Origin: Bacteroidota bacterium | GTDB lineage: Bacteria; Bacteroidota; Bacteroidia; Bacteroidales; Prolixibacteraceae | NCBI GenBank assembly: GCA_030684645.1 | Contig: JAUXUF010000326.1 | Coordinates: 1-64,000, forward strand | Length of the DNA: 64,000 nt | Reading direction: 5' to 3' | Shown here: piece after piece, positions 27,013 to 34,789 of the stretch | Numbering within the stretch: the stretch's first letter is position 1 | Layout of the letters: the number at the start of each line of letters is the position of its first letter | The notes under the pieces: model-generated | The model's input: the letters and a program-made list of their open reading frames with translations, nothing else | Told to the model about the DNA's origin: nothing | Databases searched by the model: none | Translations under genes and position numbers: made by a program

Positions 27013-27058
27013 TTATAATTGAAACATTAAGTATATTTGCTGATAGTTTCAATTATAA
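27013..27058. promoter_or_regulatory. Promoter of the ATPase gene inside a perfect inverted repeat
   Basis: A perfect -7 box TATATTTG lies at 27032-27039, within a 20-base spacer flanked by a perfect 13-bp inverted repeat: TTATAATTGAAAC (27013-27025) and GTTTCAATTATAA (27046-27058). Transcription should start about 27046, so the repeat is mostly promoter DNA and not leader RNA. This suggests an operator for a dimeric repressor. Confidence 0.6.
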
Positions 27059-27068
27059 TGGAAGAAAT

Positions 27069-28301
27069 ATGAATACAACCTATATTAAGCGTCCACTTTA
27101 TATCGATCGGATTAAACCGTTTATCGGAAAGCAGATTATAAAGGTATTGACAGGCCAAAGACGGGTCGGTAAAAGCTATATTTTACTTCAATTGATTGAC
27201 GAGATTAAGTTGTTAAATCCTGATGCTAATATTATCTATATCAACATTGAACTCCATGAGTTTGATTCAATTCGGACGCATGAAGTTTTATATCAATATG
27301 TTGATGCAAAGTTGGAATCTGGCAAACAAAATTTTTTATTGATCGATGAACTTCAGGAGATTAAGTCATTTGAGCTCTGTTTGCGCAGTCTTTTAGCCGA
27401 ATCAAAATGTGATATTATCTGCACAGGGAGCAATGCTCAGATGCTTTCGGGTGAATTGGCGACAACGCTTTCCGGACGACACATTCAATTTCCTGTTTAT
27501 TCATTGAGTTATACAGAATTTCTCGAATTCCACGCCCTTCAGAATTCCGGCGAAAGTCTGGTTCAATATCTGAAGTTGGGAGGAATGCCCTATTTGGTAC
27601 ACACCGGATTAGAGCCGGAAGTGGTGTTTGAATATCTCAAAAATGTGAATTCCACCATTTTATTAAAAGATGTAGTTGCGAGAGAAAATATCAGAAATGT
27701 ATCTTTTCTGGAGAACCTAACCGCCTTTTTAGCAGATAATGTCGGCAGTAATTTCTCCGCACTCAATATCAGTAAATATCTTAAATCGCAACAACAAAGC
27801 GTGCCGGCTCAAACGGTATTAAACTATTTGCGGGCGTTGACCAATGCCTTTTATGTTCACAAAGTGCAACGGGCTAATGTGAACGGGTTAAAAATTTTTG
27901 AAGTAGGTGAGAAATATTACTTTGAAGATTTGGGTCTGCGCAATGCAATCAGATCGTTTGATTTTAGAAATGATGTAAACAAACTCATGGAAAATGTGGT
28001 TTATTTACACCTCAAAAGGAATAATTACAATGTATTTGTGGGCAAAATCGGAGATAAAGAAATTGATTTTATGGCTGAGCGAAACGGCGAAAGAATTTAC
28101 TTGCAAGTGGCCTATATGTTGTTCGATCAAAAAACGATTGATCGCGAATTCGGGAATCTCATGTCTATCGGAGACAATTATCCCAAATATGTTATTACGA
28201 TGGATGAGATTTCTGCCGGATCTGATTTTAAAGGGATACGACAGGTACATCTGCGTGATTTTTTATCTTTACAGGAAATGAAACAAAATGAATATCAATA
28301 A
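27069..28301 (+). CDS. AAA ATPase with DUF4143 domain
   Basis: The 410-residue protein is the common two-part family: an N-terminal AAA_14 ATPase with Walker A GQRRVGKSYIL (about residues 28-38) and Walker B FLLIDELQEI (about 92-101), and a C-terminal DUF4143 domain that resembles restriction-enzyme folds (NVVYLHLKRNNYNVFVGK, IDFMAE). The function is not known; many paralogues occur per Bacteroidota genome, often near accessory genes. It stands alone between the mannose operon remnant and a glycosidase gene, with its own promoter. Confidence 0.9.
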   Translation: MNTTYIKRPLYIDRIKPFIGKQIIKVLTGQRRVGKSYILLQLIDEIKLLNPDANIIYINIELHEFDSIRTHEVLYQYVDAKLESGKQNFLLIDELQEIKSFELCLRSLLAESKCDIICTGSNAQMLSGELATTLSGRHIQFPVYSLSYTEFLEFHALQNSGESLVQYLKLGGMPYLVHTGLEPEVVFEYLKNVNSTILLKDVVARENIRNVSFLENLTAFLADNVGSNFSALNISKYLKSQQQSVPAQTVLNYLRALTNAFYVHKVQRANVNGLKIFEVGEKYYFEDLGLRNAIRSFDFRNDVNKLMENVVYLHLKRNNYNVFVGKIGDKEIDFMAERNGERIYLQVAYMLFDQKTIDREFGNLMSIGDNYPKYVITMDEISAGSDFKGIRQVHLRDFLSLQEMKQNEYQ

Positions 28302-28340
28302 ATTAGGTTATGACTTAATTCACATTTCAATACAGCCGCC

Positions 28341-30356
28341 ATGATTAAACTGACACTTACGTTTCTGATCCTGTTTGCACTAGTCAACAACAGAATACAG
28401 GCTCAAACATCGATAACTCATGAAAAATTGCGCCGGGCCGATTGTTTTTTCGGCGTTCATTTCGATCTGCATGCCAGCGAAGACATTACCGACGCCGGAA
28501 GAACCCTCACTCCGGAAATGATTGATACTTTTCTGACCAAAGTGCGCCCCGATTTTATCCAGATCGACTGCAAAGGCCACCCCGGAATCTCAAGTTATCC
28601 GACTAAAGTGGGTTATCACGTGAAAGGCTTTCAGAAAGACCCGCTGAAACTCTGGAGAGAAGTTACTGAAAAGAATAAAGTTGCATTGTTCATGCACTAT
28701 TCCGGGGTGATGGATGCAAAGGCAGTAAAAGAACATCCCGACTGGGCACTGCTAAAAGCTAATGGAGAATTAAGCAAAGAGAAGATTTCATTTTTCAGTC
28801 CGTATCTCGATCAGTTATTGATTCCGCAACTTAAAGAACTAAGCGGAGATTATCATGTTGACGGAGCCTGGATTGACGGCGATTGCTGGGCAGTGGAACC
28901 CGATTACAGCGCAGAAGCCATCAAAGCGTGGACTCAGAAAACAGGAATTTCTGAAATCCCACGAAATCGAACCGATCATTATTATCCTGAATATTTGGAA
29001 TACACCCGAAGCCTTTTCCAGAATTACATGAAGAAATACATCGATGCCATTCATGCTTATGATCCCAAATTCCAAATCACAAGCAATTGGTCGTATTCAT
29101 CACTGATGCCCGAGAAGGTCGAAAATAATGTGGATTTTTTATCGGGAGACGTGACCCCACAGAATGGTGTGTTCCGCTCGGCTTTCGAAGCCAGATGCAT
29201 GGCTCCTCAGGGAAAGCCATGGGATTTGATGGCCTGGGGATTTTCCTGGAATGGTGATAAGATGCCGATGAGCAACAAATCAGTAATTCAGTTGGAACAG
29301 GAAGCAGCAGAAATCATTGCCATGGGCGGCGGTGTTCAGTTCTATTTTCAGCAAAACCGCGACCTGTCGCTGAAACCATGGCTGGCAACCACCTTGTCCG
29401 AACTGGGAACTTTCTGCCGCGAACGACAGGCCTACTGCCATAAAGCTAAGGCTATACCACAGGTTGCGCTGCTCTTCCCTACCCTTTCTTACCAACACAA
29501 TTCAAAATCAGTATTTTCAGGCTCTCCGGAAAAACTTCAGGCAACACTTTATGCTTTGCTCGACAATCAGTACCCGGTTGAAGTCTTGATGGAACATAAC
29601 TTAAGCGGGAAAACGGGTCAATATCCGCTGATTGTGATTCCTGAATGTGATTCCATCGCTCCCCCAATGCTCAACGAACTTCGAACCTACGTACAAAACG
29701 GCGGCAATTTACTGGTCATTGGCGCTGAAACTGTCGGTATTTTTGCCAAAGAACTGGGAATTCAATCTTCCAATACGATCGAAGAAAAAACTACTTTTAT
29801 TTCAGCTGCCAACCGTTTGGGATCCATACTTTCTCCAATTCGTTCGGTTGAATTGACATCCGACAGCAAAGTCATCTCCAACTTTTATGATGTTTGCGAT
29901 TACCGGTACAAAAGCAAAACGATTGCTTCATCGGTCAGACAAGTCGGAAAGGGGAAAATTGCAGCCATCTATTTCAATGCAGGAACTGCCTATTCAAAAT
30001 ACAAAACACCAGTTATCCGTGATTTTATTGCTGAAACAATGGCTCAGCTTTCTCCTGAAAAAATGGTCGAGGTAACGGGTTCGCACCTGGTGCATGTTGC
30101 CTTAAACAAGTTGAACGGTAAAACTTACATCAACCTGATTAATGTTGCAGGCGAAAGTACGAACCAGTCAGCCATTGGGTACGATCAGGTTCCGGCACTA
30201 ACCGACCTGACTGTCAGCATCAAGACACCTGCAAAACCTTCCCGGATTGTTATGCAACCAGAAAACAAGAATCTGGATTTTACCTATATCAACGGGAAAT
30301 CCACGATTTTGATTTCCAAGCTGAAAATTCATTCAATTCTGGAAATCACCGAATAA
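28341..30356 (+). CDS. Predicted TIM-barrel glycoside hydrolase (fucosidase/GHL6-like)
   Basis: A 671-residue secreted protein (signal peptide ending near IQAQ). The N-terminal half reads as a beta/alpha barrel related to GH29/GHL6-type hydrolases: FFGVHFDLHAS, FIQIDCKGHPG, DGAWIDGDCW (likely acidic active-site strand) and QITSNWSYSS. The middle part (about 375-500, VALLFPTLSYQH, GGNLLVIGAE) looks like the amidotransferase-fold domain found in GH42 and related enzymes, and a C-terminal beta domain follows. Catalytic residues cannot be fixed by eye. It lies 39 bases after the ATPase and is convergent with the isomerase gene at 30414. Substrate unknown. Confidence 0.65.
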   Translation: MIKLTLTFLILFALVNNRIQAQTSITHEKLRRADCFFGVHFDLHASEDITDAGRTLTPEMIDTFLTKVRPDFIQIDCKGHPGISSYPTKVGYHVKGFQKDPLKLWREVTEKNKVALFMHYSGVMDAKAVKEHPDWALLKANGELSKEKISFFSPYLDQLLIPQLKELSGDYHVDGAWIDGDCWAVEPDYSAEAIKAWTQKTGISEIPRNRTDHYYPEYLEYTRSLFQNYMKKYIDAIHAYDPKFQITSNWSYSSLMPEKVENNVDFLSGDVTPQNGVFRSAFEARCMAPQGKPWDLMAWGFSWNGDKMPMSNKSVIQLEQEAAEIIAMGGGVQFYFQQNRDLSLKPWLATTLSELGTFCRERQAYCHKAKAIPQVALLFPTLSYQHNSKSVFSGSPEKLQATLYALLDNQYPVEVLMEHNLSGKTGQYPLIVIPECDSIAPPMLNELRTYVQNGGNLLVIGAETVGIFAKELGIQSSNTIEEKTTFISAANRLGSILSPIRSVELTSDSKVISNFYDVCDYRYKSKTIASSVRQVGKGKIAAIYFNAGTAYSKYKTPVIRDFIAETMAQLSPEKMVEVTGSHLVHVALNKLNGKTYINLINVAGESTNQSAIGYDQVPALTDLTVSIKTPAKPSRIVMQPENKNLDFTYINGKSTILISKLKIHSILEITE

Positions 30357-30413
30357 TGTGGAATCTTGTGGTGCAATCCAAAGCCGAACTCGCGGTGAAA
30401 AGGGAGACATTTT

Positions 30414-31193
30414 CTACGGAACAAAATTCAACCAAATTTCCCCGACCAAATGTGGTTGAGGAACAAACAGAAATTTTTTCGGGTTTTCCTCAAATTGCTG
30501 ATAAATCGATTTTCCCTCTTCAATGCCAAGTTGGGTATATCTTTCCGGGCTTTTAATTATCAACTCACAGTCCTGATAATTCGGATTTTTCTGCCATACA
30601 ATTTCTCCGGAAGGGGAAATCACAGGAAACCAGGCCAGTCCTTTGTGGGCGCGCACTCCATCATATTCAAAACCATATTCGCGGTCGCACCAGGCGCCAA
30701 ACGTGAGAGGTTGCTTTGGATCGGCACTGATGGTGGCATGTGCCCAATATGGTGGAACAATCACCACCTCACCCGGAATGGCAACCACGGCAAAGCATCG
30801 CCCCGGTTGATCTTCAGCAGTTTCCTGCATATAAATAATGGCTTTGCCCGACCATATTTCATACACTTCGGGAGTTGACCAGCCTGAAAGTGGTGAAACT
30901 TTGTGAATATGTCCCTGACTGCGAACCGGTTCATCGCCCAACCAACCGGCAGCATAGGTTACCGCGCCATACAATAAGTGAAGTTGCTTTAGTTGGTGGA
31001 GATGCTCCGATTTGCCTACATCCATGGCAATGGAATAGACCGGATCTGGCCCCTCGCACAACGGATCGCGCAAACTTTTGCGAATCGAATCGAGCAAACG
31101 ATTTTCAACTTCGGGACCAAAAACCTCCGGTCCATATTCGAAACCCATTGGTTGAGTTGTTGGTTTGATATCAAATCCGGGATTAAATTTCAT
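30414..31193 (-). CDS. Cupin-type glucose-6-phosphate isomerase, long form
   Basis: The 259-residue protein fits the archaeal-type (cupin) phosphoglucose isomerase family. Metal-binding motifs are RSQGHIHKV followed by the Glu in TPEVYEIWSG, and VVIVPPYWAHATIS for the last His. It would interconvert glucose 6-phosphate and fructose 6-phosphate, or a related sugar phosphate. It is the last gene of the minus-strand sugar operon and differs clearly from the second cupin isomerase at 36198. The next gene upstream ends only 4 bases away. Confidence 0.8.
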   Translation of the reverse strand: MKFNPGFDIKPTTQPMGFEYGPEVFGPEVENRLLDSIRKSLRDPLCEGPDPVYSIAMDVGKSEHLHQLKQLHLLYGAVTYAAGWLGDEPVRSQGHIHKVSPLSGWSTPEVYEIWSGKAIIYMQETAEDQPGRCFAVVAIPGEVVIVPPYWAHATISADPKQPLTFGAWCDREYGFEYDGVRAHKGLAWFPVISPSGEIVWQKNPNYQDCELIIKSPERYTQLGIEEGKSIYQQFEENPKKFLFVPQPHLVGEIWLNFVP

Positions 31194-31197
31194 TGTT

Positions 31198-31770
31198 TTA
31201 TTTTTGCTTTTTTCTTACATCAATTCTCGCTTGCGACATTCTTTCTCGTAAACCGCCATCTTTTAGAAATTCCTTCTCCAAAGTTTTAATCTGCCTTGCG
31301 AGTAAATAGGAAGTAATATTTATTAGTCCAATCATAACATTTGCAGAAACTTCAGAATCAGGGCTTTCAATACCTTTTTGATAGGTTTGATATTTTGCAT
31401 TTTGCTTTGTAAGCAGTTTTGTAAGATGAGGATAGTATTCATGACTTTTATCCCAAATCGGCAATTTACGAATGCGTAAAAAATCTTTATAGTCTGCTAG
31501 AAGTTCTTCGAGTGAGGCACGGGCAACGTTAGTGAGTTTAATTTCCATTTCTTTTGAAGTACCGGATGCCATGCTGCCTTCAATAATATTTTGCTTTCCT
31601 GAACGTGCAGCTTGTACCATTTGATCAATTGTTCGGTCATAAGGCTGAAAATATTTTTTGCAGAAATAATACGTACCATCAAAAATGATTTCGGCTTTTT
31701 GGTAAGTTATTAACTTCTCGTAACCGCCATGTTTTGGAATAAAACCATCAGTGTTGTATTGTTTGTCCAT
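31198..31770 (-). CDS. Four-helix-bundle protein (23S rRNA IVS-like)
   Basis: The 190-residue protein matches the four-helix-bundle family first seen in intervening sequences of 23S rRNA genes, here with the longer suffix-domain form (RTIDQMVQAARSGKQNIIEG, then ASLEELLADYKDFLRIR). No biochemical function is established. It is inserted between the mannose-6-phosphate isomerase gene and the cupin isomerase gene, 4 bases before the latter, and is preceded by an unusual short-repeat array. It does not fit the sugar operon and was probably acquired as a unit. Confidence 0.85.
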   Translation of the reverse strand: MDKQYNTDGFIPKHGGYEKLITYQKAEIIFDGTYYFCKKYFQPYDRTIDQMVQAARSGKQNIIEGSMASGTSKEMEIKLTNVARASLEELLADYKDFLRIRKLPIWDKSHEYYPHLTKLLTKQNAKYQTYQKGIESPDSEVSANVMIGLINITSYLLARQIKTLEKEFLKDGGLRERMSQARIDVRKKQK

Positions 31771-31800
31771 ATTGTGAAAGTTTATATTTTACTCAACTCC

Positions 31801-31860
31801 ATTGGACAGATTAGACAAATTAGGACAGATAAACGGTCAAACTTGTCCAACTAGTCAAAA
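31801..31860. repeat. Short GGACA/TTGTCC repeat array
   Basis: The array consists of about 10-base units: TTGGACAGA, TTAGACAAA and TTAGGACAG on one side, then the inverted ACTTGTCCA and ACTAGTCA on the other. It fills much of the 154-base gap between the mannose-6-phosphate isomerase and four-helix-bundle genes and lies just upstream of the latter. Similar arrays near four-helix-bundle genes are, as far as I recall, common in Bacteroidota. Confidence 0.55.
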
Positions 31861-31924
31861 GATACAACATTCTTGTTTATTTTCAACAAACTTAATCGAA
31901 AACAACTATACCATAAACTCGATT

Positions 31925-33733
31925 CTAAAACCTCACATATCCTTTTAACGTTCCGCATTTCTGGCCTTCGCCGGCTCCGTATGGACGAATGTTGTAGGCA
32001 CCTACTTTTGCCGGAACGATAAACACTTCGGCATAATGAACCACGAAAGGCTCAAAGGCATCTGAAGGACTTTCAACAATAACTTCATCACCTTCTACCA
32101 GGCAAATCACATGAACCCCTCCGTTGTTATGGTGTTCCACCTTTTGGGTAAACCAATGGCGACGGGTTTCTATAAACTCGCGCTCGTGCAGACCGGTGCT
32201 TTCTTCCACCCAACCATCTCCTTCAGCAACTACATGAATCCGGTTGACCAGATTTTGGCGGGTCCATTCGGTAGTGCGATCCCATTGAATATTCTTTTTC
32301 CCATGCTCAATGTTTATTGGCCGCGGTTTTCCGTCCATTCCCAAACGTCCCCAGTCCCAAAGTTTAAAAGTGAAAATATAGGGTGTGGCACTGATTTCGA
32401 GCACCATGCTGTTTTTTCCTGAACAGTGAATTGTTCCCGCCGGAATGAGCACATGATCATGCTTTTTCATCGGCCAGGTTTGCACGTGCTTTTCGGCTTC
32501 AAATGGTTTTCCTCCCGTTTGTGCTTCTTCCAGATCGGCGATCATTTCATCGGGATTGACGCCTTCTTTCAAGCCTAAGTAAACGATGGCATCGTCTTTA
32601 ACATCCATCATGTAATAGCTTTCGTCCTGAGTGTAGTGCAAGCCAAATTTTTCCTGAATGTATTCGGTTAGCGGATGAACCTGAAGGCTCAGATGGCCTC
32701 CTTCCATCGTGTCAAGGTAGTCGAACCGAATCGGAAACTCATCGCCAAAGCGCGCGTGAACCGGATCGCCAAGCAATTCGTGCGGGTGACGGAACACCAG
32801 ATTAATTGATGGAATTTCAATGACATCTTCGCCAAATTTCAGTAAAAGACTGTTTTCTTCTGGAACACAGTTGAAACACCAAGCATAATTGGGAGCCGAT
32901 TCGTCCAGATTACAAACTTCTTTCATCCACTGACCGCCCCACGGGCCCGGATCAAAAAACGGAACGACACTAAACGGACGGTTGGCAGCCAGTTCCAAAC
33001 CTTCCAAAATAGCTTTTCCTTCAACCAGTTTAGGCTGACCGATTTTATTGGTATCGAGCAGAAAATCCCATTGGTCGAACAAAGTCTTTTTCAGGCGGTC
33101 GCACACACGCCAATCCACAAAAAAGCCTTGTTTGTAAAGGAGCATCCAGTCGGCAGTATCACGGTTTTTTACACCCAGGTTATCGACCAAATGCTGGCGC
33201 ATCCGCAATTGGATTTCCCAACGTGCCATGTCGGCATAAACCAAAAGGGAAGCCTCCCCTAAATCCCCTCCCAAGGAGGGGACTTGAGGCATCAGAAAAC
33301 TTGCACCGCTACCGTATATGATGATGGTTCCTTCCTGTGTTTCAGAAATTTCTGCCTGAACGGCCTTCAGTTTTTCAGGATCAAAAAAGGCATCCATCGT
33401 CAGACGGGTCAGAAAACCAAAAATCCGGTCGTTGGTCACATCCGGGGAAACCATTTTTTTGATTTCTTCTTCAGGCAACATGAAATCCGAGGCCTGAATA
33501 AAGCGCGTATGATTTAATCCTTTCTTCAAATTGGAAATCAATTCTTCGTGAATTACCCCCTGATACGTTTCAATCACCACCAGCTTTTTCTTGCTTCCGA
33601 TGGCTGAAATTTCTTTGTTCAGCCTGGCACAAATAGCTTCCCAACCGTTCACTACTTTATACAATGAGTTATTCACCTCAACAACCGGAAGGTTATTGAA
33701 TTTCGAAGGTTTATTTAAATATTTTTTCCTCAT
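31925..33733 (-). CDS. Class I mannose-6-phosphate isomerase, extended
   Basis: The 602-residue protein combines an N-terminal kinase-like region (VIETYQGVIHEELI, IIIYGSGASFL; about residues 50-190) with a C-terminal type I phosphomannose isomerase. Metal sites are visible in HLSLQVHPLTEY and VLIPAGTIHCSGKNS. It would convert mannose 6-phosphate to fructose 6-phosphate. A 13-codon palindromic element (33252-33290) is inserted in frame near residue 155, adding PSLGGDLGEAS between GASFL and LVYADMARWEIQL. It follows the ROK gene by 14 bases on the minus strand. The N-terminal region resembles a nucleotide-kinase or uridine-kinase fold, typical of a Bacteroidota subgroup. Confidence 0.85.
   Translation of the reverse strand: MRKKYLNKPSKFNNLPVVEVNNSLYKVVNGWEAICARLNKEISAIGSKKKLVVIETYQGVIHEELISNLKKGLNHTRFIQASDFMLPEEEIKKMVSPDVTNDRIFGFLTRLTMDAFFDPEKLKAVQAEISETQEGTIIIYGSGASFLMPQVPSLGGDLGEASLLVYADMARWEIQLRMRQHLVDNLGVKNRDTADWMLLYKQGFFVDWRVCDRLKKTLFDQWDFLLDTNKIGQPKLVEGKAILEGLELAANRPFSVVPFFDPGPWGGQWMKEVCNLDESAPNYAWCFNCVPEENSLLLKFGEDVIEIPSINLVFRHPHELLGDPVHARFGDEFPIRFDYLDTMEGGHLSLQVHPLTEYIQEKFGLHYTQDESYYMMDVKDDAIVYLGLKEGVNPDEMIADLEEAQTGGKPFEAEKHVQTWPMKKHDHVLIPAGTIHCSGKNSMVLEISATPYIFTFKLWDWGRLGMDGKPRPINIEHGKKNIQWDRTTEWTRQNLVNRIHVVAEGDGWVEESTGLHEREFIETRRHWFTQKVEHHNNGGVHVICLVEGDEVIVESPSDAFEPFVVHYAEVFIVPAKVGAYNIRPYGAGEGQKCGTLKGYVRF
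33252..33290. repeat. Palindromic element inserted in frame in the PMI gene
   Basis: The 39-bp element has terminal inverted GCCTC/GAGGC and an inner CCCCTCC/GGAGGGG palindrome. It is exactly 13 codons and is read through as part of the mannose-6-phosphate isomerase. Its sequence closely matches the element at 34688 in the neighbouring ROK gene. Confidence 0.75.
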
Positions 33734-33747
33734 TTATCTATCTTTTA

Positions 33748-34749
33748 TCACTTATTTATCGAAGATCGCACCAGATAATCAGCGCCATACAGGGCTGCCG
33801 AATCGGGAAATTTAGCTTCAACCAGCTTTACTTTTCCCCAAGGCATCCATGCCAAATTATTTACTTTTTCCTGAAGCGCAGGCAGAATCACCGAAGAACT
33901 TTTCATGATTCCTCCACTCAAAATGATCAGTTCGGGATCGAAAGCATGAATCATGGTGATGATTCCTGCAGCCCAAACAGAAAGACAATGGTCCAACACT
34001 TCTTTGGCGACACGATCATTATTTCCGGCATGATGGAAAAGTGCCCTGAAATCCAGAACTTCTTCGTTTTTCATCAAACTTTCTGAAAACTCCGGGTGCT
34101 CTTTCAGCAAAGTTGGCAAACGCCAGGTAGATGCTTCGGCTTCCACACAGCCAATATTTCCACAGGTACAGGCAGATCCTTTGTGGTTCACCACGAAATG
34201 TCCGCCCAGGTTTCCGGCCTGAAAATGTTTTCCGATCAGTAATTCCCCGCCGATCAAAACCGCCGAACCGATGCCGGTGCCCAAAGTAACCATCACTAAG
34301 TCGGAGCAACCTTTTCCGGCACCATGCTGCCATTCTCCCAACAAAGCCATTCGGGCATCATTCATCGCAAAAAGCGGCCAGTTCCATTTTTCCATGGCCC
34401 AGCCAACCAGATCGGTATCCGGTCCGTCGTCGTATTTCTGATTTGTAGAAAGAATCCGGTTTTTCGATGAATCAACTAGTCCGGCAAACGAAAAGCCAAT
34501 GCCCAATACCTCAGTTACAGAAAGTTGATTGGATTTTAGCATTTGATTTATGGCCATTTCCAATTCCGGAAGCTGGGCTTTCAGACCGGAAGCCGATTGT
34601 GCAATGATTTCAGTCCGGTCAACGAGCTGACCTTCTTTCAACAGACCAATTTTGATAATCGTTCCGCCCAAATCGATGGCAATGACGGCCTCCCCCCAAC
34701 CCCCTCCTAAGGAGGGGGAGAAAGAACTGGTATGCGATTGTTTTTTCAT
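33748..34749 (-). CDS. ROK-family sugar kinase
   Basis: The 333-residue cytoplasmic kinase has the ROK phosphate-binding segment AIDLGGTIIKIGLL, the second ATP loop VTLGTGIGSAVLIGG, and the ROK zinc motif CTCGNIGCVE with the preceding catalytic-site His region. It would phosphorylate glucose or mannose. In operon with mannose-6-phosphate isomerase 14 bases downstream and a sugar importer upstream, mannose or glucose is likely. The first 23 residues (through SPSLGGGWGEA) come from a palindromic element and are not part of the normal fold; the conserved domain begins at VIAIDLGG. Confidence 0.9.
   Translation of the reverse strand: MKKQSHTSSFSPSLGGGWGEAVIAIDLGGTIIKIGLLKEGQLVDRTEIIAQSASGLKAQLPELEMAINQMLKSNQLSVTEVLGIGFSFAGLVDSSKNRILSTNQKYDDGPDTDLVGWAMEKWNWPLFAMNDARMALLGEWQHGAGKGCSDLVMVTLGTGIGSAVLIGGELLIGKHFQAGNLGGHFVVNHKGSACTCGNIGCVEAEASTWRLPTLLKEHPEFSESLMKNEEVLDFRALFHHAGNNDRVAKEVLDHCLSVWAAGIITMIHAFDPELIILSGGIMKSSSVILPALQEKVNNLAWMPWGKVKLVEAKFPDSAALYGADYLVRSSINK
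34688..34720. repeat. Palindromic element in the 5' end of the ROK gene
   Basis: The 33-bp element starts GCCTCCCCCCAA and contains the inner palindrome CCCCCTCC/GGAGGGGG. Read on the minus strand it encodes SPSLGGGWGEA at the N-terminus of the ROK kinase. It is the same family and orientation as the element at 33252. Confidence 0.75.
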
Positions 34750-34751
34750 TT

Positions 34752-34782
34752 TAATATTTTGGATATTGGATATTCAATATTT
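34752..34782. repeat. GATATTGGATATT short repeat
   Basis: Between the MFS and ROK genes the sequence repeats GGATATT twice and ends in an inverted AATATT pair (AATATT ... AATATT around TGGATATTC). It is one of several simple repeat types filling intergenic gaps of this operon. Confidence 0.4.
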
Positions 34783-34789
34783 CTTATTT

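Noticed and set aside
27058-27072. Five-codon upstream frame (ATG at 27058) overlapping the start of the DUF4143 ATPase gene.
   Set aside because: The ATG is formed by the end of the inverted repeat and probably arises by chance; no sign of attenuation.
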